DNA of 14,362 nucleotides from Bacteroidales bacterium (lineage in GTDB: Bacteria > Bacteroidota > Bacteroidia > Bacteroidales > JALTDM01). Below, piece by piece: positions 8,158 to 14,362 of the stretch (its first letter is position 1; each line of letters begins with the position of its first letter). The notes beneath the pieces were generated by a model, which ran no database searches, was not told the origin of the DNA, and worked only from the letters and a program-made list of their open reading frames with translations. Where the stretch lies: contig JALTDM010000367.1 of the NCBI GenBank assembly GCA_027074135.1, positions 1-14,362 on the forward strand, in the 5' to 3' direction. Made by a program: the position numbers and the translations under genes.

Positions 8158-8697
8158 TTATTTTTTATTCAATTCACAAAGATAATGTTTAATTTGATTT
8201 ATAAAATAGGCAAAATCACCATTGTCGCCTACATCAATTACAAAATCGTAATAATCATATTTTTCGCTATATTTGCCTACTTTCATTTTTGCTTTGCTAA
8301 GTGCTACCAGGTAGTGGAAAGTTATAATTTGATTCAAGCTGGTATCAATCAAAATATCAAATTCCTTTTCAATAAAATCATTATATTTTACATTCCTCGG
8401 CTTGCCGTACCAAGTAATATTTTTCTTATTAAAAAACAATATTGATTTTTCTTTGGCAAAAAATTTTTTAAACTCCTCATTTTCTACAAAAGCAACTACA
8501 AAAACACTTTTGCCTTTATCCCTCAACCATTTAATAAAATCCGATATGATTTTATACTTTTCGATGCTATCAATATTTGCAACCAGAGCTATTTCCCGAG
8601 CATCGTTTAGATTCAAGAATTTTACTTCACGCTCTACTTTTGCCGCTTTTTTGTCAAGGAGCCAATAACCGATTTTATTCTTCAAATTATTAAACAT
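8158..8697 (-). CDS. DUF6913-like conserved Bacteroidota protein of unknown function
   Basis: The 179-residue protein is without signal peptide or membrane helix. It has a basic, helical N-terminus (about 1-25), then an alternating strand/helix pattern: EIALVANIDS (35-44), a helix with FIKWLRDKGKS (54-64), VFVVAFVENEEF (65-76), ITWYGKPRNVKYNDF (94-108) and FDILIDTSLNQIITFHYLVALS (113-134), with a charged C-terminus containing KYDYYDFVIDVGDNGDFAYF (146-165). The pattern suggests a small Rossmann-like alpha/beta fold. It resembles the DUF6913 proteins seen beside dapA in Bacteroidota, but this is recognition from memory rather than a search. Gaps of 3 bp upstream and 6 bp downstream place it firmly between the NlpC/P60 peptidase and dapA in one transcript. 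That context hints at a role in cell-wall precursor metabolism; no biochemical function can be assigned. Confidence 0.75.
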   Translation of the reverse strand: MFNNLKNKIGYWLLDKKAAKVEREVKFLNLNDAREIALVANIDSIEKYKIISDFIKWLRDKGKSVFVVAFVENEEFKKFFAKEKSILFFNKKNITWYGKPRNVKYNDFIEKEFDILIDTSLNQIITFHYLVALSKAKMKVGKYSEKYDYYDFVIDVGDNGDFAYFINQIKHYLCELNKK

Positions 8698-8700
8698 AAA

Positions 8701-9489
8701 CTACAATATCCTTTTAATTTTCACAAGATTATGAGAATATTCGCCTGTATCGCTGTCAATTATTCCTTTTTCATCAAACTTGTCAATTTTTACCTTACCT
8801 GATGCATGTATAATTTTGTCTCTGTCCAGCAGAATTCCCACGTGTGTAATATGTTCTTCGTCTTTCCCGAAAAATGCCAAATCTCCCAACTGTATATCAA
8901 CATGCGATATTATATCAATACCCACATTTGCTTGGTCTTTGGCATCACGCGGCAAGGCTATTCCCATAATTTTGTAAACAATTTGTGAAAAACCGGAGCA
9001 GTCAATACCCCAGTATGTCCTACCACCCCATAAATAAGGTGCATTCAAGTATTTTTTTGCAACTGTTGACAATATCTTTTTGTTGTCGTAAACAAATTCT
9101 ACCTCAATCACACTTTCATAGTAGTAATAATAATCTCCGAAAATGATAAATGAGCGGTCCTCCTTGTCAAAATTCGGCAAAGTGCTTCCCGACGGGATAA
9201 GCATATTTTGCCTTGTGGTGTTGTTTCTGATAACATTTATTGTTTGCACCGGCACATATGATTCGCTATGCACAATTTTGCGATATTCAGCATCATCTGT
9301 TATGGGAGTTACCATTTTTTTGTCCACCCAACCTTCATATCCGTCAAAATCTGCTTTTATCCTGTACCACTTTTCGGTTTCCTCCGCAAGCTCAAAAGTC
9401 TCACCGAAAAGCACTTGTGTAACCATTTCCGTCCTCTCGTCCGGTTCTATCCTTACAGGTATCAGGGGTAATAAACTTATTGCTTTCAT
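8701..9489 (-). CDS. SH3-like / NlpC-P60 (C40) cysteine peptidase
   Basis: The 262-residue peptidase has a bacterial SH3-like region in its N-terminal half (about 1-62, with WYRIKADFDGYEGWVDKKMV at 41-60) and probably a second at about 75-130. The C-terminal NlpC/P60 domain (about 140-262) shows APYLWGGRTYWGIDCSGF (150-167), with catalytic Cys164, His216 in the HITHVGIL segment and a third polar residue His228 in KIIHASG. This arrangement matches the YkfC/dipeptidyl-peptidase VI type, which cleaves L-Ala-gamma-D-Glu or gamma-D-Glu-diamino acid bonds in muropeptides. There is no signal peptide or lipobox at the N-terminus (MKAISLLPLIPVRIEP), so a cytoplasmic recycling enzyme is more likely than a secreted hydrolase. 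It is the first gene of the six-gene run and follows the 176-bp gap holding a candidate promoter. Confidence 0.9.
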   Translation of the reverse strand: MKAISLLPLIPVRIEPDERTEMVTQVLFGETFELAEETEKWYRIKADFDGYEGWVDKKMVTPITDDAEYRKIVHSESYVPVQTINVIRNNTTRQNMLIPSGSTLPNFDKEDRSFIIFGDYYYYYESVIEVEFVYDNKKILSTVAKKYLNAPYLWGGRTYWGIDCSGFSQIVYKIMGIALPRDAKDQANVGIDIISHVDIQLGDLAFFGKDEEHITHVGILLDRDKIIHASGKVKIDKFDEKGIIDSDTGEYSHNLVKIKRIL

Positions 9490-9665
9490 TTTTTAATTTA
9501 AACTCTAAAAACATTTTTAAATAACAAAAGTAATACTATTTGCTAAAATAAATTATCACGATTTAAACAATAAAAGGAAAAAAGTTACTGAATAAACATT
9601 GAAAAAATGTTAAAACAAATAAAACGAAAAAAGAATTAAAAACTTTTACAGTTAAGAAAACCTAA
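9490..9665. other. 176-bp non-coding gap between two minus-strand transcription units
   Basis: A very A/T-rich spacer lies between the NlpC/P60 start and the stop of the beta-barrel gene. It is the longest non-coding stretch in the window and contains the candidate promoter at 9525-9532 and a weak 6-bp inverted repeat (AACATT at 9595-9600, AATGTT at 9606-9611). No open reading frame of note, tRNA or strong terminator was seen. Confidence 0.7.
9525..9532 (-). promoter_or_regulatory. Candidate Bacteroidota -7 promoter element
   Basis: On the minus strand the sequence reads TACTTTTG, matching the Bacteroidota -7 consensus TAnnTTTG. It lies about 36 bp upstream of the NlpC/P60 start, which would give a leader of roughly 30 nt and drive the six-gene operon. 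No convincing -33 TTTG element is visible at the expected 19-21 bp spacing, so support is moderate. Confidence 0.4.
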
Positions 9666-10409
9666 TTATTCATCTTTATGTAAATGAAAATGAAATTTAA
9701 TACCGACTTGCAACAAAAATGAGTTATTCCTCACCCTTGTAGCTTCAACAATTTCTTTACTGCTATAATGTGTTATTGTTTCATAATACAATGGTGAAAA
9801 GTTTGTAATATAACCCCCTCTAACATAAACATCTATTTTATTTTTTATTCTATAACCGGCAGATAAACTGGTAATAAGCCCAAAGTTTATTCTATCAGAG
9901 AAATAGCCATAAACCACAGTTGAATCAGGCGAATCACTATTATTAACATTGCCCTCAAAAGTAACATTCTCACCCCAGCCCTCACTTGGCTGCTCACTGG
10001 TATAATCACTAAGAAAAATAGTAACCAATGCCAAATTTGGTTCTAAAAAAACTTTTCCGGTTGCTAAAAGAAATTCCTTTCCAATGCTTACTGGTAAAAC
10101 AAAATTTGTTTCGCCTTCGCCACCTGCACTTGTTTTGTAAGGCTTACCTGTATCATAGTCATATTTAACATACGGTATAGTAGGACTATAAACGAAAAAA
10201 CCAGCATCAATATTAAAGTTATTGTATTTATATCCGACATAACCACCAACAGACCCACCTAATGATGTTTGAAATAAGGTATAACCCTTGCTATTCACAT
10301 AATAATATCTATCAAAAACTCCACCGTTTTCATAACCGAAATAAAAACCCTTTTGAGAAAAACCGACATTATAAACAAACAAAAAAAGTATAAATAATAT
10401 TTTTTTCAT
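9666..10409 (-). CDS. Small outer-membrane beta-barrel protein
   Basis: The 247-residue protein has a classical signal peptide (MKKILFILFLFVYNVGFSQ, likely cleaved after Ser18 or Gln19). The mature part is rich in Gly, Tyr and Phe with alternating hydrophobic strands, for example GGSVGGYVGYKYNNFNIDAG (51-70), FVLPVSIGKEFLL (103-115), NFGLITSLSAGYRI (175-188), KIDVYVRGGYIT (191-202) and FLLQVGIKFHFHL (231-243). This is the pattern of an 8- to 10-stranded outer-membrane barrel common in Bacteroidota. The final strand is followed by a short polar tail (HKDE) instead of ending on an aromatic residue. It starts 57 bp downstream of nadB and may belong to that transcript or have its own promoter; no clear -7 element was found. 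Substrate and function are unknown. Confidence 0.78.
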   Translation of the reverse strand: MKKILFILFLFVYNVGFSQKGFYFGYENGGVFDRYYYVNSKGYTLFQTSLGGSVGGYVGYKYNNFNIDAGFFVYSPTIPYVKYDYDTGKPYKTSAGGEGETNFVLPVSIGKEFLLATGKVFLEPNLALVTIFLSDYTSEQPSEGWGENVTFEGNVNNSDSPDSTVVYGYFSDRINFGLITSLSAGYRIKNKIDVYVRGGYITNFSPLYYETITHYSSKEIVEATRVRNNSFLLQVGIKFHFHLHKDE

Positions 10410-10466
10410 AATGAGGAATTCTTATTGAAATACTTCCTTGTTAACAATAAAAAAGTTTTTTCTAAT

Positions 10467-12035
10467 TTATTGTATTTTATCCGGATAATCCAAATTATAA
10501 TGCAATCCACGGCTTTCTTTACGCTCCATTGCCATTTTTATTACCAAATAGGCAACATTTATTGAGTTACGCAACTCGCAAATTTCCCTGCGTATTTTTG
10601 ACCTGCGGTATAATTGTTCTGTCTCTTTATACAAAATTTCCAGTCGGTCAAGGGCACGCTTCAAGCGAATATCCGTTCTCACGATTCCCACATAATAACT
10701 CATTATTTGCTTCAATTCTTTTGTACTTTGGGTAATAAGCACCATTTCTTCGTTCAATGTGGTTCCTTTATCATCCCAATCCGGAATATTTGCAGGAATT
10801 TCATGATCATACAAATTTTCAATAGCATCCATAGCAGACCTGTGAGAGTAAACAAGTGCTTCGAGCAGGGAATTTGAAGCAAGTCTGTTTGCACCATGTA
10901 ATCCTGTGTGAGCAACTTCACCCCCGGCGTATAAATTTGCGATGCTGCTTCTACCATTTTTGTCCACAATTATACCGCCACACAAATAATGAGCAGCAGG
11001 AGTAACGGAAATATAATCTTTTGTAACATCTATTCCAAGCAATTTGCATTTAGCAACGATATTAGGAAAGTGATTGTTTAAAACTCCTTTGTCAATTCCT
11101 GTTGCATCAAGATAAACGTATTCAACACCCAGATTCTTCATTTCATTATCAATAGCCCTTGCTACAATATCACGTGGTGCCAAATCTTTTCTCTCATCAT
11201 ATTTTACCATAAAGGCTTCTCCTTTTTGATTTTTCAAAATAGCTCCTGCCCCACGCAATGCTTCTGTTATCAAAAAAGAGGGTTTTTCTTTAGGATTATA
11301 CAATGCGGTAGGATGGAACTGTACAAATTCCATATTGTTAATTAATCCTTTAGCACGATATACCATTGCAATTCCATCCCCTGTGGCAATTGGAGGATTA
11401 GTTGTAGTCTCATAAATGTTACCTATACCACCTGTAGCTATATAAATCTTGTCTGCAAGAAAAGTATAAATTTCATTAGTTTTTAAATTTTGCACATATA
11501 ATCCGTAAGCTTCAATAGGTGTAACACACCTTTTTACAAGTTGCCCGAGATGATGCTGTGTGATTATGTCTATCGCAAAAAAATGTTCATAAACATCAAT
11601 ATTGGGATGCTGCAAAACCTTATTTGATAATTTCTCTTCAACTTCATATCCGGTATTATCTTTATGATGTAATATCCTGCTCTTTGAATGTCCTCCTTCT
11701 CTCCCAAAGTCATAATTTCCATTAACTGACTTATCAAAATCTACACCCCACTTTTCAAGGTCTTTAATCCTTTCCGGAGCTTCGGTAATTACCATTCTAA
11801 CCACATCCTCATTGCACAAGCCGTCACCTGCTGTTAATGTATCCTTTACATGTTCTTCAAATGTATCTCTATTTGAAACTACAGCAGCAATACCTCCTTG
11901 GGCATATTTTGTATTACTATCAGTTATTGTTTCTTTGGAAACAATAGCAACCTTACCCTTATTTGCAACTTTAAGAGCAAAACTTAATCCTGCTATTCCA
12001 CTACCAACCACAAGAAAATCATAAAACTTTTTCAT
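10467..12035 (-). CDS. nadB: L-aspartate oxidase
   Basis: NadB is a cytoplasmic flavoprotein that oxidises L-aspartate to iminoaspartate, the first step of de novo NAD synthesis; NadA then makes quinolinate. The 522-residue protein has the FAD dinucleotide motif VVGSGIAGLSFAL (9-21), SNTKYAQGGIAAV (40-52), REGGHSKSRILHHKDNTG (112-129), IYIATGGIGNIYETTTN (197-213), EFVQFHPTAL (236-245), APRDIVARA (286-294), TPAAHYLCGGI (345-355) and the C-terminal FAD motif GEVAHTGLHGANRLASNSLL (372-391). Likely substrate-binding residues H241, R288, H349 and R384 are present. The 440-515 helical domain is complete. nadA and nadC are not in the window, so the pathway partners lie elsewhere or off the edge. It starts 8 bp after the stop of the RND exporter gene, which suggests co-transcription. 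Succinate dehydrogenase flavoproteins share the fold, but length and motifs fit NadB. Confidence 0.96.
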   Translation of the reverse strand: MKKFYDFLVVGSGIAGLSFALKVANKGKVAIVSKETITDSNTKYAQGGIAAVVSNRDTFEEHVKDTLTAGDGLCNEDVVRMVITEAPERIKDLEKWGVDFDKSVNGNYDFGREGGHSKSRILHHKDNTGYEVEEKLSNKVLQHPNIDVYEHFFAIDIITQHHLGQLVKRCVTPIEAYGLYVQNLKTNEIYTFLADKIYIATGGIGNIYETTTNPPIATGDGIAMVYRAKGLINNMEFVQFHPTALYNPKEKPSFLITEALRGAGAILKNQKGEAFMVKYDERKDLAPRDIVARAIDNEMKNLGVEYVYLDATGIDKGVLNNHFPNIVAKCKLLGIDVTKDYISVTPAAHYLCGGIIVDKNGRSSIANLYAGGEVAHTGLHGANRLASNSLLEALVYSHRSAMDAIENLYDHEIPANIPDWDDKGTTLNEEMVLITQSTKELKQIMSYYVGIVRTDIRLKRALDRLEILYKETEQLYRRSKIRREICELRNSINVAYLVIKMAMERKESRGLHYNLDYPDKIQ

Positions 12036-12043
12036 AATATTAT

Positions 12044-14257
12044 TTAATTAAGTTCATCCAAATCAATATCTTCCTCTTCATCAAAAATACTTAAAAGAGG
12101 TTCGGCAAAAGCTTTTGTTGTAATTGATCTCTCCAAAGACATTAGAAGCGACGGCAATAATAACAAGTTAGTTATCATGGCTACAATCAAAGTCATCGAA
12201 ACTAATAAACCAAGAGCAACTGTTCCTCCAAAATCTGAAAAAACAAAGATAAAAAACCCAAAAAATAATACAATCGATGTGTGAAACATACTAATACCAA
12301 CATGGTTAATTGCTTCTGAAACAGACTTCCCAATTTCCCATTCGTTATATTTAAGTTCTAAGCGATAGCGAGATAAAAAATGAATGGTATCATCAACAGA
12401 AATACCAAAAGCAATACTGAAAACCAAAATTGTAGAAGGCTTAAGCGGAATACCGGCAAATCCCATTACTCCGGCGGTAATCAACAACGGCAGCAAATTC
12501 GGCACAAGTGATATAAGCACCATTCTAAGCGAGCCAAAAAGCATTGCCATAAATATTGCTATAAGAACAATTGCCAAAATCACACTCCAAATCAAATTAT
12601 TTATAAGGTATCGCATACCTTCCATATAAATTATACTTATTCCTGTCAAAATAGATTTATATTTTTTTTCGGGAAAAATACTATCTACATCAGCTTTCAT
12701 CTTTTTTACAAGTTCTTTCATTTTTATAGTGCCAATGTCGGCAACTTCTACACTAATACGGGCTTTACTCATCAAAGTATCAACAAAAGATTTCATTATA
12801 CCTTTACTGTCTTTTGCTTTTTTTACATAAGACATAATAAAATTGCGCTCCATACCTTTAGGCAAAGAATACTTATGAGGATTTAAATTATAATATGCTT
12901 GTTTTGTAAATTTAACAAGTTCTATATAGGAAAGTGGCCTTGATAGTTCCGAATAATTTTCAAATTTCTTTTGAAGTTTATCAATTTTTTTCATTACTGA
13001 TGGTCTCAACAATCCCTTTTTCCTCTGAGTATCTATCATAATTTCGATAGGTAGAACACCCTTGAAGTTTTTTTCAAAAAACTTCAAATCAACATATACT
13101 TTATCATGGTGCGGAACGTCATCAACCATATAACCCAATATCTTAATCTTAACCACCCCAAATACAGCAATAATAGCTAATCCTATTACTGTAGAATAGA
13201 GCAACTTTCTTTTCTTGGTAAATACAGTTGTAACAAAATTCAAAAAAACTATCGCGAACTTACTGTCCAGATGTTTGAAATGTTTAGAAGAAGGTGCCGG
13301 CGAAAAACTATATAAAGTAGGTATAAGAATAAGGGTAAGTAAAAATAATCCGAAAATACTTAAAGAAGCAATAACACCAAATTCTTTTAATATTCTACTA
13401 TTTGTTATTACAAAAGTTCCAAAACCGGTTGCCGTAGTAAGATTAGTGAGAAAAATTGCATTGCCTGTTTTGGATATCGTCCGTTGAAGAGCTTTTATTT
13501 TGTTAGAATGGCTCTTAAATTCCATAAAGTAATGATTCAGCAAATAAATTGTATTCGGAATACCTATAACAATAATAAGAGGCGGCAGCATTGCAGTAAC
13601 CATCGTTATTTTATATCCGAATATTCCCATAAATCCAAGAGTCCATATCAAACTGATAAAAACAACAATAGAAGCAAAGCCTATAACTTTCAAGGATCTG
13701 AAAAAGATATATAGTATAATTATAGTAACTAAAAATGCTAATAAAACAAATACTTTCATTTCCTTTTCAATCTTTTCGGAAATAGCTGTACGTATGTATG
13801 GTAATCCGGAATAATGAATTGTTAATCCGTAACGATTGCCCCAATCATCATACATTTTCACAATATCATCAATTACAGCAATTCTTTCCTTGCTGTCAAC
13901 CAATCTTTTCTGAAAAGTAATAGCAGTAAGATATACATTTGCAGTATCATTATAAATAAAAGACCTGTAGAATGGCAGGTTAAAAACCAAAGTTTTCAAA
14001 GAATCCAACTCGCTTTGTGATGTAACGCTGTCCGGAAATAAAGGCTTTATAACAAATCTTTTTTCTGCAATATTCTTTTTAATCAAGTATAAATCAGGGA
14101 TAGACATTATTGCGGTAATCCCTTTAATCTTTTTTATTTTCTTATTTATATATCTGTATTCATTAAACTTCTTTAATTTAAAAAAACTTGAATCTTGAAT
14201 ACCTATAATAAAAACATTAGCTTCTTCTCCGAAAGTTTTTTTAAAATAATTATATTC
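12044..14257 (-). CDS. RND/MMPL-superfamily exporter, main part (5' end frameshifted)
   Basis: The open frame encodes about 737 residues of a resistance-nodulation-division permease. Numbering from the first ATG (14107): a periplasmic loop (1-115), helices at about 118-137, 141-163, 169-191, 214-234 and 243-266, then 302-322, a second periplasmic loop (325-500), and helices at 503-525, 527-551, 556-578, 606-624 and 630-652. The tail is acidic (FDEEEDIDLDELN). The second half has the GISVDDTIHFLSRYR motif (568-582), whose acidic pair fits the proton relay; the equivalent first-half helix reads IVIGIPNTIYLLNHY (179-193) and lacks an acid. ATG 14107 is not the real start: the frame stays open for 50 further codons up to 14257, giving EYNYFKKTFGEEANVF and IIGIQDSSFFKLKKF, which continue the periplasmic loop of this family, but no usable start codon occurs there. 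The first membrane helix lies upstream in another frame. The substrate is unknown, perhaps lipids or hydrophobic compounds. Confidence 0.88.
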   Translation of the reverse strand, partial: EYNYFKKTFGEEANVFIIGIQDSSFFKLKKFNEYRYINKKIKKIKGITAIMSIPDLYLIKKNIAEKRFVIKPLFPDSVTSQSELDSLKTLVFNLPFYRSFIYNDTANVYLTAITFQKRLVDSKERIAVIDDIVKMYDDWGNRYGLTIHYSGLPYIRTAISEKIEKEMKVFVLLAFLVTIIILYIFFRSLKVIGFASIVVFISLIWTLGFMGIFGYKITMVTAMLPPLIIVIGIPNTIYLLNHYFMEFKSHSNKIKALQRTISKTGNAIFLTNLTTATGFGTFVITNSRILKEFGVIASLSIFGLFLLTLILIPTLYSFSPAPSSKHFKHLDSKFAIVFLNFVTTVFTKKRKLLYSTVIGLAIIAVFGVVKIKILGYMVDDVPHHDKVYVDLKFFEKNFKGVLPIEIMIDTQRKKGLLRPSVMKKIDKLQKKFENYSELSRPLSYIELVKFTKQAYYNLNPHKYSLPKGMERNFIMSYVKKAKDSKGIMKSFVDTLMSKARISVEVADIGTIKMKELVKKMKADVDSIFPEKKYKSILTGISIIYMEGMRYLINNLIWSVILAIVLIAIFMAMLFGSLRMVLISLVPNLLPLLITAGVMGFAGIPLKPSTILVFSIAFGISVDDTIHFLSRYRLELKYNEWEIGKSVSEAINHVGISMFHTSIVLFFGFFIFVFSDFGGTVALGLLVSMTLIVAMITNLLLLPSLLMSLERSITTKAFAEPLLSIFDEEEDIDLDELN

Positions 14258-14362
14258 CTAACTCTGGCAATACTGTCGTAACCGTCATATCTAAGTTCAT
14301 TATCAGATTTATGAGTTAAAAAATATTTCACTCCCACAAAACTCATCAAGAGAGGCACACCT
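14203..14362 (-). pseudogene. 5' fragment of the RND exporter gene in the -1-related frame, cut by the window edge
   Basis: Upstream of the main exporter frame, a different minus-strand frame is open from the right edge to a TAG at 14203-14205. It encodes GVPLLMSFVGVKYFLTHK, which looks like the end of the first membrane helix, then SDNELRYDGYDSIARVR, a plausible start of the periplasmic loop. The main frame has a TAG at 14258-14260. Both frames therefore overlap only between 14203 and 14257, and a single missing base (or a -1 shift during expression) there would join them. Whether this is a true mutation, a sequencing error at a homopolymer, or a recoding site cannot be decided here. The true start codon lies beyond the window. 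Confidence 0.75.

Noticed and set aside
9143..9496. Plus-strand open frames opposite the NlpC/P60 gene
   Set aside because: They mirror the real coding strand and show no family motifs; several compete with each other in different frames.
9595..9611. Inverted repeat AACATT-GAAAA-AATGTT downstream of the beta-barrel gene as a terminator
   Set aside because: The stem is only 6 bp and A/T-rich, with no directly following T-run on the minus strand, so it is too weak to call.
10445..10472. A/T-only inverted repeat (CAATAAA ... TTTATTG) at the 3' end of nadB
   Set aside because: It overlaps the end of nadB, has no G/C pairs in the core, and is expected by chance in such A/T-rich DNA.
14258..14260. 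The in-frame TAG of the RND gene as a recoded stop (for example pyrrolysine)
   Set aside because: Sequence upstream of the TAG in that frame does not resemble the family, whereas the neighbouring frame does; a frame shift explains it better than stop recoding.

Overview
The window looks like chromosomal DNA from a member of the Bacteroidota, probably Bacteroidales-like. The evidence is AT-rich coding sequence, start codons preceded by A/T-rich stretches rather than Shine-Dalgarno sites, one TAnnTTTG-type promoter element, and lineage-typical proteins: a Bacteroidota-type RND exporter, a DUF6913-like protein, a ComEC with a degenerate C-terminal domain, and a TPR-SpoIIE phosphatase. Coding density is very high. 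No rRNA, tRNA, CRISPR array, insertion sequence or phage gene was seen.

Layout. Bases 1-1558 hold two plus-strand genes: a membrane-anchored SPFH/prohibitin-like protein and rsmE (16S rRNA m3U1498 methyltransferase), 8 bp apart. Everything from 1545 to the right edge is on the minus strand, converging on rsmE with a 14-bp overlap of the two 3' ends. Read in the direction of transcription, the minus strand starts with a frameshifted RND/MMPL exporter (running off the right edge), then nadB (L-aspartate oxidase, 8 bp later) and a small outer-membrane beta-barrel protein. After a 176-bp non-coding gap with a candidate promoter comes a tight six-gene run: NlpC/P60 cysteine peptidase, DUF6913-like protein, dapA, a 911-residue TPR/transmembrane/SpoIIE-type PP2C phosphatase, a BadF/GlcNAc-kinase-like ATPase, and comEC. 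Gaps inside this run are 3, 6, 3 and 20 bp, followed by a 4-bp ATGA overlap, so it is very likely one operon.

How the genes may work together. Three operon members fit peptidoglycan metabolism: a peptidase without a signal peptide (muropeptide recycling), DapA (diaminopimelate supply) and an amino-sugar kinase (GlcNAc salvage). Embedded among them is a large membrane phosphatase whose probable targets (an anti-sigma-factor antagonist or similar) are not in the window. ComEC, the DNA-uptake channel, is translationally coupled to the kinase. The operon-level link is inferred from spacing only.

No wholly new system is evident. The most useful second looks are the -1 frame disruption in the RND gene (14203-14260), which includes a correctly phased A-AAA-AAA slippery sequence; the phosphatase starting at a GTG in the same frame as dapA just one codon after its stop; and the loss of metallo-beta-lactamase motifs in ComEC.
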